A program made the translations under genes and the position numbers. From Rhizobium viscosum (GTDB lineage: Bacteria > Pseudomonadota > Alphaproteobacteria > Rhizobiales > Rhizobiaceae), in assembly GCF_014873945.1 (NCBI RefSeq), contig NZ_JADBEC010000002.1:1550001-1614000 (forward strand): a stretch of 64,000 nt of DNA, read 5' to 3'. Under the pieces are notes generated by a model. The model was not told the DNA's origin and searched no databases. It saw only the letters and a list, made by a program, of their open reading frames with translations. Positions 8,649-16,948 of the stretch are shown here, one piece after another; positions within the stretch are counted from its first letter, which is position 1; the number at the start of each line of letters is the position of its first letter.

Positions 8649-8761
8649 CGCAAATCCTCCATCCTCTCCACATTGGGGGCGAAGGAAATTTGGCAGGAAT
8701 GAGCGCAGGCCGCCGGAGCCATTCTTGGCAATGGACAGGCGTTTCTTGCGCTTTGTGGCGG

Positions 8762-9550
8762 TCACTTCATACGGAAGGCGGCCGGTGTGACACCGACATG
8801 GCGCCGGAAATGCCGGCCGAAGCGGGAGACGTCGTCATAGCCGACACGGGCTGCGACCTCCGCGACTGGCAGCCGCGTCGTCTTCAGCAGGATTTTTGCA
8901 CGCTCCATCCGTTCATGGATGACATATTGGTAAGGCGATAAGCCAAAAGCCTTTCGAAAAGCACGCACGAAATGGAAGCGGCTGATCGCGGCCTCGGCAG
9001 CGATCTCGTCCAGCGACAGCTCTTCGGAGATATTGTCATGGATATAGGCGACTGCGCGCTGCAGGCGCCGGTCATCGACCGCTGCCGTCCCGTCCGAGCG
9101 CGGCGACAGCAGATGCGCAAGATGGGCGGCAAGCGCGAGTTCCATCGTTTCGTGATAGAGCGATACCGGTTCCCCGGCCGTCGAGACCGCCAGGCGCGCG
9201 AACTCTGCGAGCAGCGGATCGATGCGGCCGACAACCGGGCCTGCATCCCGTGCCCGGTCGAAGCCGACATCGACAAGCAGTGCATCGGGCAGTTCGAGCT
9301 TCAGATAGGAGAGGGCCGCATCATATTCGCAGATCCCGGATGCTCCTGCCGGCAATATCCAGCCCTCGCCGGCGGCAAGCGGAATGGGCTTTCGCCTGTC
9401 TGATCCGACAGCTATGCGGTGGCCCGGCTGATCGGTGAGGAACAGCCCGACGGCCATGCGCGGCAGGACGAATGCGCCGCCTCCAGGCGGCACGTCAAAG
9501 CTTTCGGCCACTAGTCGCTTTTGCGCTGCGCGCGCCCGCAATCCGCTCAT
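8762..9550 (-). CDS. AraC family transcriptional regulator
   Basis: A 262-residue regulator. The N-terminal ~150 residues form a cupin-like sensing domain (AGEGWILPAGASGICEY). The C-terminal ~100 residues hold the double helix-turn-helix of AraC/XylS proteins: AVAYIHDNISEELSLDEIA, ISRFHFVRAFRKAFGLSPYQYV and the signature VAEVAARVGYDDVSRFGRHFRRHVGVTPAAFR. The effector is unknown. Its probable target immediately downstream is broken (hydrolase fragment at 8493-8648), which makes its present role uncertain. Confidence 0.93.
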   Translation of the reverse strand: MSGLRARAAQKRLVAESFDVPPGGGAFVLPRMAVGLFLTDQPGHRIAVGSDRRKPIPLAAGEGWILPAGASGICEYDAALSYLKLELPDALLVDVGFDRARDAGPVVGRIDPLLAEFARLAVSTAGEPVSLYHETMELALAAHLAHLLSPRSDGTAAVDDRRLQRAVAYIHDNISEELSLDEIAAEAAISRFHFVRAFRKAFGLSPYQYVIHERMERAKILLKTTRLPVAEVAARVGYDDVSRFGRHFRRHVGVTPAAFRMK

Positions 9551-9656
9551 AGAGCTGATGTTAGGCCGGACAGCGTGAAATTCAATCGGATGACGGTCCG
9601 TTCACGTCTTCGTCAGAAGCCTGACCGCATGATTGGCGGGTTGGGTTTGTCCGCAA

Positions 9657-9690
9657 GCCCCCGGTCCGGTTTCCCGACCGAGGGCGTTTT
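9657..9690. terminator. Hairpin behind the proline-rich gene
   Basis: Arms GCCCCCGGTC and GACCGAGGGC pair at nine of ten positions around an 8-base loop. On the plus strand it is followed by GTTTTT; on the minus strand it lies 20 bp after the stop of the gene at 9710-10063. It may act as a terminator for minus-strand readthrough, although the T-run is on the other strand. Confidence 0.4.
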
Positions 9691-9709
9691 TCATATCGGC
9701 CAGCCGCCG

Positions 9710-10063
9710 TTATCGGAGCGTCGGGCAGCCGCGGACATTGGCAAAGCTGATCTCGCCGGGACCTCGCCGTGTCCAGCCCTGAACGATCACACGCCGCGGC
9801 GTGACGTCGACGACGCGTGCACGGCGGAAGCCGAAATCACGCGCCTTGTCCTCAGCCCATCGCGGATCGCAGCGACCGCGGCCCGGACGACCCCAACCGG
9901 GCGGCGGCGGCGGAGGCCGGCCCCAATCTCTGTCAGGTTCAAAACGGGGCGGCGGGCCTCTGTCGTAACCGTCGTAATATTGCGCAGACGCGATGCTCGA
10001 CGTGGAGGCTGCAGTGCCAAGGGCAAGCAGAATGCCGATGGCAGATTTCGTGAAGTTGATCAT
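9710..10063 (-). CDS. secreted proline/arginine-rich hypothetical protein
   Basis: A 117-residue protein starting MINFTKSAIG with a signal peptide cleaved after SSIASAQ. The mature part begins YYDGYDRGPPPRFEPDRD, has a run of six prolines, and a C-terminal folded segment CDPRWAEDKARDFGFRR with VVDVTPRRVIVQGWTRRG and a second Cys (RGCPTLR); the two Cys could pair in the periplasm. Similar small secreted proteins are common in rhizobia without known function. A GTG further upstream (10108) is a less likely start because it would bury the signal peptide. Confidence 0.65.
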   Translation of the reverse strand: MINFTKSAIGILLALGTAASTSSIASAQYYDGYDRGPPPRFEPDRDWGRPPPPPPGWGRPGRGRCDPRWAEDKARDFGFRRARVVDVTPRRVIVQGWTRRGPGEISFANVRGCPTLR

Positions 10064-10285
10064 CAATCCAATTCTCGTTTGGGGCACACGCCTGCGAGGG
10101 TAGGGCACATCGTGGCAAACTGATGGCCAAGAGTGTTGTCGCCACGCTGCGAGATAATTCGCTGTGCGAGCCCAATGGGTTAATGTCGCCTCCTGCCAGG
10201 GCGTCGTTCTGCGGGGGCCCCGCAGATGACCGGAATGATCGCGCTATCACGTCAGCAAAGTCTGGCTATTCCGTAGCAGGTCGCA

Positions 10286-10311
10286 GACCCGCCCGGGGGT
10301 CGGGCGGGGTC
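10286..10311 (-). terminator. GC-rich hairpin behind the dienelactone hydrolase gene
   Basis: GACCCGCCCG and CGGGCGGGGTC form a near-perfect stem (one bulge) about 14 bp after the stop at 10325 on the minus strand. No clear U-tract follows, so termination efficiency is uncertain. Confidence 0.4.
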
Positions 10312-10324
10312 GCATTCGCCGATC

Positions 10325-11062
10325 TCAGCCAAGCGTTTCCGAAAAAAATTCGAGCAGGCGCTTCCAGTGCCGCTCAGAACCCTTTTCACTGTAGGTCTCG
10401 CCGCGGTCGGGAACGGTCCAGCCATGTGACATGCCGATATAGTTCTCGATGATGTGGTCGACGCCGCCGCTGCGCAGCGCTTCGGCGAGACGGGCGGACT
10501 GTTCGGGCGGGAAGCTGCCATCGACGCCGGCCACGCCGACATAGACGCGCGCCCTGATGTCGCCGGCGAGGCGATGCGGGCTGTCGGGTGCCTCGCTTGC
10601 CAGATTGCCGCCGTGGAAGCTTGCGGCTGCCGCGATCCTGTCGGCATAGGTGGCCGCTGCCGTCAAGGCGCGGCCCCCGCCCATGCAATAGCCGACGGCG
10701 CCGACCGGACCGGAAACGCCTTCGGCCTCGAGCGCGTTGAGGAAGGCTTCGCTGTCCTTCTTCGTCATCTCCTGCGTCGTCTCGCGGATCATCTTCATGA
10801 TCTCGGCACGCGCGGTCTCGTTACCGAAGGAGGAGCCGTCGAAGGGACCGTATGAGCCGAAACGGTAGAAGAGATCGGGCAGCAGTACGATATAGCCGGC
10901 CGCGGCCAGGCGTTCACCCATGATGTCGGTCGCCTCGCGCGGCCCGAGCGCGTCCATATAGTAGAGAACGCCAGGCAAGACTTTGCCCTCGCTGCCCTTG
11001 GGGCGGAAAATCGACGCCCGGGCAATGCCGTCAGCCGTCGTGATCTCAATATCGCGTTTCAT
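10325..11062 (-). CDS. dienelactone hydrolase family protein
   Basis: A 245-residue cytoplasmic alpha/beta hydrolase of the dienelactone hydrolase family. The nucleophile is the cysteine C126 in GYCMGGG, with D181 (GVDGSF) and H213 (MSHGW) completing a Cys-Asp-His triad. No signal peptide. The family includes carboxymethylenebutenolidase, which opens dienelactones in chloroaromatic degradation, but many members act on other esters. No aromatic-degradation genes lie nearby, so the substrate is unknown. It appears to be transcribed alone. Confidence 0.9.
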   Translation of the reverse strand: MKRDIEITTADGIARASIFRPKGSEGKVLPGVLYYMDALGPREATDIMGERLAAAGYIVLLPDLFYRFGSYGPFDGSSFGNETARAEIMKMIRETTQEMTKKDSEAFLNALEAEGVSGPVGAVGYCMGGGRALTAAATYADRIAAAASFHGGNLASEAPDSPHRLAGDIRARVYVGVAGVDGSFPPEQSARLAEALRSGGVDHIIENYIGMSHGWTVPDRGETYSEKGSERHWKRLLEFFSETLG

Positions 11063-11261
11063 GGACCAATCCCTTTGATTTTATTGAGGCAGCCCTAAAG
11101 CCGCTGCCGCAATCTGGCAAAGGGCGGCGACAGTCTCAAGACACGAATGTGTGGGCGGCGGATTCTCGCTCGCCTCTATCTGGGGGCCTGGCCCTCGGAT
11201 CGCTCGGCGACGGCGGTGAAGAGAGACCGAACTGGCCGTTGGCGCGTGAACCGCAAAACGA

Positions 11262-11519
11262 TCATGGGTCGAGCGCAGGCCGTTTGGAAAGCGAGACCAG
11301 TTCCTTGAAGTGAGTGGCAATTCGGCCTTCACGACTGGCGTCTTCCGCTTCCCAACCGAATTTCCAAGCGTCGTGTCGCGCAAGCCAATCGCCGAGAGCG
11401 CCGGTATCGCCAGTAGGCATCCTGTGCGCTTCGAGATACGGGTTCTCGTACGCCTTCAATCCGAGCACTCGCGCCCGTGAACCTGCTTCCTGCAAATCGA
11501 TCAGCTCTTCAATCGTCAT
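11262..11519 (-). CDS. small protein with Rmf/CrpP-like pattern
   Basis: An 85-residue protein. The segment EAGSRARVLGLKAYENPY is followed by LARHDAWKFGWEAEDASR. The order G-x-x-A-R...N-P-Y...W-x-x-G-W resembles the short ribosome-modulation-factor/CrpP-like fold found in many rhizobial small proteins. The resemblance is by eye only. It is monocistronic, with a possible start at 11519. If the fold is right it might bind ribosomes or another nucleoprotein; this is inference. Confidence 0.5.
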   Translation of the reverse strand: MTIEELIDLQEAGSRARVLGLKAYENPYLEAHRMPTGDTGALGDWLARHDAWKFGWEAEDASREGRIATHFKELVSLSKRPALDP

Positions 11520-11692
11520 ACTCAGCCCTCAACGATGCGATGAGGCTAACATCATCGGTCGCTAACGCAAGCGATCGCTAATTAATGGGTTAATCCGCGA
11601 AGAGTTGGCTACGCGGCGGCGACCTGATGGAATGAGCAAGCCAGCGCTGATTGGCTTGCAGACCATCAGGGTTCCTTACGTCCCGGCGGCTA

Positions 11693-11965
11693 TCAAAGCC
11701 GGTTTTGCAGGGGCCGCGGATCGATGTCCGATGAGGTAATCCAGACGCGCCCGTCATAGGCCAGTTCACCGTCCATGAACTTGCGGTCAGCGATACATTC
11801 GTAGAGGTCTAGTCTCTCGATGAGACCATGGATCATATCACCAGCAGAGGAAGGAAGAGCATCGCCTGCGATGCACACGGCCTGATGCAGGTTGCCTTCC
11901 ATCATGATGAGAACAGCGTGAGTGCCACAAAGGCGGATCTTACCGGGCACGGTTACGAGCGACAT
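11693..11965 (-). CDS. small hypothetical protein
   Basis: A 90-residue protein preceded by a strong GGAGG about eight bases before the ATG. It contains GKIRLCGTHAVLIMMEGNLHQAV, a helix SSAGDMIHGLIERLDLYECIAD and an end rich in Asp. No signal peptide or membrane segment and no family I recognise. Its start signal and regular composition support it as a real gene. Confidence 0.55.
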   Translation of the reverse strand: MSLVTVPGKIRLCGTHAVLIMMEGNLHQAVCIAGDALPSSAGDMIHGLIERLDLYECIADRKFMDGELAYDGRVWITSSDIDPRPLQNRL

Positions 11966-12379
11966 TTTGGCCTCCTACAAAGTTACGGGAGAGTGTTGCT
12001 GCGTCTCCTGAAGGCTAGGGAGCCATGGTTAATCAAAGGTTAACGTCAATCAATTTGGCAATCGGTTGGTCCCCCACCTCAAATTGACGTAGCGCAAGCC
12101 TTGGAAGTTTATGTTCGCACTCGCAGTGACAAGGCTGCAAAAAATACTGCCAATCTGGCGATGACTGATGCGATTGCCGATCATCGAGATTTGCTGAGCT
12201 CTATCGGATCCTCCGAGCAGCCATGCAGAACTCGGGCGTGCATTCCGCCGCGATCAATGGCATGAGTGGCGGGAACACCGGGCCGGGGCGTTACCGGATC
12301 GATCCGTGCAGCGAGGGAGGCGCGCGATCAAGGGAGGAATTGGGTAACGCGCCTGAGGCCGGCGAGCTCCTGAGGGGAC
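11966..12379. other. Intergenic stretch, no confident gene
   Basis: About 410 bp between the minus-strand small gene and the membrane hydroxylase. A short stretch in frame with 12086-12265 reads like protein (ALEVYVRTRSDKAAKN) but has no start signal or recognisable family. It may be a decayed remnant. Promoters for both flanking genes should lie here. Confidence 0.4.
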
Positions 12380-13306
12380 ATGACATTGACGTCGAAAGCA
12401 GCCGCAGCCGCGAAGTACATTCTTGCCTATCTGTCTTGGCCATTGGTGTTCTTCTTCGGTTTGACGGGCGCCTATTTTGGTTTTGCAAGCGCGCATCCGA
12501 TGGTCGCATTTGCGGCAATCTATGCGGGCGCGGTCCTGCTCCTCTTCCTGGTTGAGCGTATCATTCCCTATGAAGAACGCTGGCTCCAGGCAGACGGTGA
12601 AACGGCCAACGATATTGCCCACACGGTCCTGACAAAGGGGCTCGTCGAACTGGCGGCGCTTGCCGGGGTCATCTTTCCGATGTTTGCCGCAGCCCTGCTG
12701 CAGCCGATTGCCGCCATGCAATTCAGCCTCTGGCCATCATCCTGGCCGATGCTCTTCCAGGCGTCTCTGGCCGTCATCATCGCTGAATTCGGCCTTTATT
12801 GGGCGCATCGCATCGCCCATGAGCGGCTGTTCTTCTGGCGCTTTCATGCCCTGCACCACAGCGTCACCCGCCTCTGGGTCATCAATACCGGCCGTTTCCA
12901 CGTCATCGATTCCCTGTTCAAGATCGCGTTGAGCCAGATCCCGCTCTACCTGCTCGGCGCCCCGCTGCAGGTCTTCTGGTGGCTTGGTGCCGTCACGGCC
13001 TTCATCGGCATCCTGACCCATTGCAACGTCGACATGCGGACGGGCCTTTTCGATTTCGTCTTCTCGACGCCCAGGCTGCACCGCTGGCACCATTCGAAGG
13101 ATCTCCGCGAGGGCAACACCAATTACGGCGAGAATGTCGTGCTGTTCGACCAACTGTTCGGCACGTATTTCAATCCCGACCGCCCATCCTCGACCGATAT
13201 CGGCATCAAGGGCCAGATCGCCCCCGGCTTCGTCAGCCAACTGACGCAGCCCTTCACCAAGGATGGCGTGCGCCAGATTCTCGGCCTTAAGCCCAAGCGC
13301 GGCTGA
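12380..13306 (+). CDS. sterol desaturase/fatty acid hydroxylase family membrane protein
   Basis: A 308-residue integral membrane di-iron enzyme of the fatty acid hydroxylase superfamily. Four to five hydrophobic segments surround the histidine clusters: HRIAHE near residue 143, HALHHS near 157, and HRWHH near 235, with an upstream THCNVD. These eight-plus histidines bind the two irons. The family hydroxylates or desaturates lipids, sterols, carotenoids or ether lipids using O2; in rhizobia a lipid modification is likely but unproven. The ATG at 12380 follows GAGGGGAC. Confidence 0.88.
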   Translation: MTLTSKAAAAAKYILAYLSWPLVFFFGLTGAYFGFASAHPMVAFAAIYAGAVLLLFLVERIIPYEERWLQADGETANDIAHTVLTKGLVELAALAGVIFPMFAAALLQPIAAMQFSLWPSSWPMLFQASLAVIIAEFGLYWAHRIAHERLFFWRFHALHHSVTRLWVINTGRFHVIDSLFKIALSQIPLYLLGAPLQVFWWLGAVTAFIGILTHCNVDMRTGLFDFVFSTPRLHRWHHSKDLREGNTNYGENVVLFDQLFGTYFNPDRPSSTDIGIKGQIAPGFVSQLTQPFTKDGVRQILGLKPKRG

Positions 13307-13378
13307 CGCATCCGGTGTAATGCCTCCGCAGGCGCCGCCCGGCAGAAATGGCAAGGCAGAAATCGTGCTGCGGAAGCG

Positions 13379-14731
13379 TCACGGCGCAATATCGACGTGA
13401 TGAACTCCATGCGGCAACGCCACGCGTCCTAATCTTTCCAGGGCCGGCATATTGCCCTTCACCACGCGGAAGACCTCTATCCCGGCGCCGGCATCCGGTC
13501 CTGCGCCGCGATGGCCTTCGAATACGGTCGTCAACAGGTGATCGCCGGCCAGATCGAAGGTTCCGCCTTCGGGCAGAACGCCTTCGAACGCGAAATCCCC
13601 GACTTTCGTCAGCGTGCTGGTGCGTGGATCGAATGTCAGCAGCGAGACGGCGGCCTCGCGCTGGTGGCGAGGCGAATCTTCAGGAAAAGAGGTCCCTTGC
13701 ATGTTGATCGTTGCGACCATGCGTCCATCCGGGCTCACGGCCATTCCCTCCGCCGAAACGCCGGTCTCGATCGTCCCGAGCTGTTCATGCCGGGCGTTCG
13801 CCGTCTCCGGACCGGCGAGCCTGATGACGGTCATGGTCGAGGATGCCTTCGGAATGCGGCCATCAAGGCTCGTCGCCGCGATATTCCGCCCCCAGTTCGA
13901 CGTGAGATAATGGCGTCCGTCCGGCGTGAAACGGCCGACGAAGGGATCCCGGCCGACCGCGACGGTGTCGCCCCACGGATGCACCGAGGGACCTGCCTCC
14001 GCATTCCGGAATTCGAAAAAGGCGATGCGGTCCTGTGTATTGATATTGACCGCGAGATAACGGCCGGAAGGGTGCCATTGAACGTTGGTGGCCGTGACGC
14101 CGCCCCTTGCTCCCTTTGTCGATCCCTCGATGCCGAGAGCGGCCAGATCGAATTTCGCGACATCGCCAAACCGGCCATCGGAAAATTCCACGATCTGCAG
14201 CAGGCTTGCTTGGCTGGTATTTGAAACGATAGCGATGGTGCGCCCGTCGGGGCTGACCGCCAGGCTTTCCGGATTTATGCCGATCTCGGCCGTGTCGGCA
14301 AGCCTCGGATTGGCGGCATCGGAAAGATCGATGGCGAAGACGCGGTTGCCGGCCGGAAGATCCCTGGCCGTTCTGGCGCCGTCCGGCCGTTGACCGAGAC
14401 GTTCGGTGACGAAGGCGTTGCGGCCGTCAGGCGTGAGTTCGAGGATTTCAGGCGCTGCCGTGACGGAATTCGAAACGGAGATCGCGCTTTTTGTCACGCG
14501 CCCATCGGCGATCGAGAGCACCGTCAGCATATCGGCATGTCCCGCCTCCTCCGGCGGCAGCGCCGAGTCCGCATAAGTCCTGGCGATATAGTCACCATCC
14601 GAGATGACCGCGACGCGTCCTGCCGTGATCGCCGAAAGGATGTCCACCGATTGGGCCAAGGCCGCGCTCGTGACGGTGATGCTTACTGCAGTGGCAAGTG
14701 TACCTGTTGCAAGGCGTTTTAGTATCCGCAT
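13379..14731 (-). CDS. secreted beta-propeller protein (YVTN/lactonase-like repeats)
   Basis: A 450-residue exported protein: the ATG at 14731 has AAGGAGA upstream and starts a signal peptide ending AALAQ. The mature part shows repeated propeller blades with the motif SPDGR or TPDGR (LELTPDGRNAFVTE, LAVSPDGRTIAIVSN, WHPSGRYLAVNI, FTPDGRHYLTSN, MAVSPDGRMVATIN). Such periplasmic propellers bind ligands or act as lactonase-like enzymes; catalytic residues are not evident. It is divergent from a LysR gene across a 126-bp region with a clear inverted repeat, so that regulator probably controls it. Confidence 0.8.
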   Translation of the reverse strand: MRILKRLATGTLATAVSITVTSAALAQSVDILSAITAGRVAVISDGDYIARTYADSALPPEEAGHADMLTVLSIADGRVTKSAISVSNSVTAAPEILELTPDGRNAFVTERLGQRPDGARTARDLPAGNRVFAIDLSDAANPRLADTAEIGINPESLAVSPDGRTIAIVSNTSQASLLQIVEFSDGRFGDVAKFDLAALGIEGSTKGARGGVTATNVQWHPSGRYLAVNINTQDRIAFFEFRNAEAGPSVHPWGDTVAVGRDPFVGRFTPDGRHYLTSNWGRNIAATSLDGRIPKASSTMTVIRLAGPETANARHEQLGTIETGVSAEGMAVSPDGRMVATINMQGTSFPEDSPRHQREAAVSLLTFDPRTSTLTKVGDFAFEGVLPEGGTFDLAGDHLLTTVFEGHRGAGPDAGAGIEVFRVVKGNMPALERLGRVALPHGVHHVDIAP

Positions 14732-14783
14732 GGCTCTGTCTCCTTCGAACACGCAGAGGCGCATGCCTCTTGCACTGAAAAAG

Positions 14784-14847
14784 GATAGGGATCACAGTGA
14801 TTGTCTTCCAATCGGAAATTACCTTTCTGTGATTGGCTTTCCCTATC
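14784..14847. promoter_or_regulatory. LysR-type operator region between divergent genes
   Basis: An extended inverted repeat: GATAGGG-ATCACAG at 14784-14797 is mirrored by CTGTGAT (14827-14833) and CCCTATC (14841-14847). Inside, ATCACAGTGAT (14791) is itself a near-palindrome and GATTG/CAATC flank TCTTC. This is the geometry expected for LysR recognition and activation sites between a regulator and its divergent target. Confidence 0.6.
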
Positions 14848-14857
14848 AGAGGTGGGA

Positions 14858-15793
14858 ATGGATATTCGCTCGATGGCCTGCTTCGTCGCAGTCGCGGAGG
14901 AATTGAATTTCCGTCGCGCGGCAGAGCGGCTGCACCTGACCCAGCCTTCACTCAGCCAGCGTATCCGGGTGTTGGAGCAGGAGATCGGCACAGACCTCTT
15001 CGAACGCGATCGCCGCAAGGTTTCCTTGACCCCCGCCGGAAGGGTCTTCCTGGAGCCGGCCAAAAGGGCGATCGACAACGCTATGGTCGCCAGGGAGCGG
15101 GCATTGCAGGCAGTGCGCGGCGAGATCGGACGGCTTCGCCTCGGCTTTACCGTCATCGCTTTCTACGGGTTTCTGCCGGAAGCCGTTCAGCTGTTTCGCA
15201 GCCGATATCCGCAGGTTCATGTCGAGCTTGTCGAAATGAATTCGCCATCGCTCGAATCAGCGCTTCTCACCGGAACGATCGATCTCGCCGTTCTGCATCC
15301 GCCGCTTTCGAGTCCGGATCTCGAAATCCATCCGCTTCCGGAAGAAGAGATGGTACTGGCTTTGCCATCGAACCATCCGCTATGCGATCGCCAGGTCATT
15401 GATATTGCGGATCTTGCCGGCGAGCATTTTCTGATTGCGCCGCGCGCGATCGGCCCGAGTATCCATGACCGCGTCATTGCGTTGTTTGCTGCCGCTGATA
15501 TCAATCCGGACATTGTGCAGGAGGTGACGCCGATGACGACGCTGACAGGGCTCGTGGCAGCCGGCGTGGGAATGGGGTTCGTCACCGCCGGGATCTCCCG
15601 TCTCTCCCGCGATGGGCTTGCGTTCAGACGGGTGACACCGGCGCCACCGTCCTTGCCGATCGCCGCCGCCTGGCTGAAACCGGAGCCTCAGCCAAGCGCA
15701 CGCCGGTTCATCGATATCGTATCGGCACTTGTCGAACAGCGGCGAGCCGAGGGCGACACCGGAAAAACGGGTTGGATCGACGACAAGGTCTGA
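14858..15793 (+). CDS. LysR family transcriptional regulator
   Basis: A 311-residue LysR regulator. The N-terminal winged HTH is canonical: MDIRSMACFVAVAEELNFRR, AAERLHLTQPSLSQRIRVLE, EIGTDLFERDRRKVSLTPAG. The rest is the two-lobed effector domain (LRLGFTVIAFYGFLPEAVQLF, GLVAAGVGMGFVTAG). The ATG at 14858 is chosen because homology begins there and AGAGGTGG precedes it. Inducer unknown; the divergent propeller gene is the likely target. Confidence 0.94.
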   Translation: MDIRSMACFVAVAEELNFRRAAERLHLTQPSLSQRIRVLEQEIGTDLFERDRRKVSLTPAGRVFLEPAKRAIDNAMVARERALQAVRGEIGRLRLGFTVIAFYGFLPEAVQLFRSRYPQVHVELVEMNSPSLESALLTGTIDLAVLHPPLSSPDLEIHPLPEEEMVLALPSNHPLCDRQVIDIADLAGEHFLIAPRAIGPSIHDRVIALFAAADINPDIVQEVTPMTTLTGLVAAGVGMGFVTAGISRLSRDGLAFRRVTPAPPSLPIAAAWLKPEPQPSARRFIDIVSALVEQRRAEGDTGKTGWIDDKV

Positions 15794-15887
15794 TCCGTGT
15801 GCGGTCGGCCGAGCCGCTGCCGTCATCATTTCATGACAATCGGCCCGTAAGAGCCTGCAAACCTCGACGGAAACGGACAGGACGGCG

Positions 15888-16928
15888 ATGACGACGTTGA
15901 AACAGGTTGCGCTAAAGGCCGGATGTTCCATGGCGACGGCAAGCCGCGTGCTGAACCTCAGCGGTCCCGTCAGCCAGGCGGCGGCGCTTCGCGTGCGCCG
16001 CGCTGCCGCCGAAGTCGGCTATCGGGCGGCCGCACCGTCTGCCCGCAGCGGCCGCCGGCCTGTTATTGGCGTGCTGGTGCCGAGTGTGACCAATCCGGTT
16101 TTCGCGTCGTCCCTCTCAGGCATCCAGAACCGCATGTTGGTCGCCGGCCACAGCGTTCTCATCGCCCAGTCGAATTACGATCCCGATCAGGAGGCCAATG
16201 CCGTGGCAGGGCTTCTCGGCGAGCGGCCGACCGGTCTGATCCTGACGGTCTGCAATGGTGAGACAAGCCCGGCATTGGCGCAGGACCTGCCGCCGACAGT
16301 GCTGCTTGGCAGCTCTCCGACCGTCCGATATCCGGCTGCCGTTACCGTCAACAATTATGCGGCAGGCTGCCGGCTGACCGAACATCTCTTGTCCATGGGC
16401 CACCGGCGCATCCTCTATGTCTCCGGTAGCTTCAAAGCTTCGGATCGTGCGCTCTTGCGTTACCGCGGCTATCTGCAGACGATGGAGGCAGCGGGCGTCG
16501 CCCCGCTCGAGGCCGTAGAGGTGCCCTTCGTCAGCGGCTATGACCAGATGGATCTCGGCCAGGCTTTGCGGACATTTTCGCCGACCGCCATCATCGGCTC
16601 GAACGATCTGATCGCGCTTGGCGTCATCGGTGCGATCAATCGCGAAGGCCTGCGGGTGCCCGACGATATCTCCGTTGCCGGCTTTGACGGCATCGCCATC
16701 GGCAAGCTCATCAATCCGACGCTGACCTCGATCGAAATGCCCGATCTCAGCATGGGGGCGACGGCAGCCTCGCTGCTGCTCGATATTGTCGAAAACGACG
16801 CGCCTCTCCGACATCTGGAACTGTCGCATGCGCTACGCCCCGGCGGCACCGTGCGAAACCTCCAAAACGAAGAAACCGCCGCACTTTCGGGATGCGACGG
16901 TTCCGGATCGAAACCGCGGGCGGCTTAA
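15888..16928 (+). CDS. LacI family transcriptional regulator
   Basis: A 346-residue repressor. Residues 1-60 are the LacI HTH with hinge (MTTLKQVALKAGCSMATASR, VLNLSGPVS), followed by a periplasmic-binding-protein-like effector domain (GRRPVIGVLVPSVTNPVFAS, LTEHLLSMGHRRILYVSG, AIIGSNDLIALGVIGAIN, ISVAGFDGIAIG, LTSIEMP). It lies tail-to-tail with the five-gene ABC importer operon, the arrangement expected of its local regulator; effector likely the imported compound. The last codons overlap a terminator-like hairpin. Confidence 0.93.
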   Translation: MTTLKQVALKAGCSMATASRVLNLSGPVSQAAALRVRRAAAEVGYRAAAPSARSGRRPVIGVLVPSVTNPVFASSLSGIQNRMLVAGHSVLIAQSNYDPDQEANAVAGLLGERPTGLILTVCNGETSPALAQDLPPTVLLGSSPTVRYPAAVTVNNYAAGCRLTEHLLSMGHRRILYVSGSFKASDRALLRYRGYLQTMEAAGVAPLEAVEVPFVSGYDQMDLGQALRTFSPTAIIGSNDLIALGVIGAINREGLRVPDDISVAGFDGIAIGKLINPTLTSIEMPDLSMGATAASLLLDIVENDAPLRHLELSHALRPGGTVRNLQNEETAALSGCDGSGSKPRAA

Positions 16929-16935
16929 CCCGCGG
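16914..16935. terminator. Hairpin between convergent lacI and ABC operon
   Basis: CCGCGGG and CCCGCGG form a perfect 7-bp stem around an 8-base loop that contains the lacI stop codon. It sits only 14 bp from the stop of the minus-strand binding-protein gene, so it could serve both convergent transcripts. No long T-run is present. Confidence 0.5.
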
Positions 16936-16948
16936 ATCATTCCAAAAA

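Noticed and set aside
12086..12265. Protein-like stretch (ALEVYVRTRSDKAAKN) before the membrane hydroxylase gene
   Set aside because: No start signal, short, and I could not assign a family; kept only as a note on the intergenic region.
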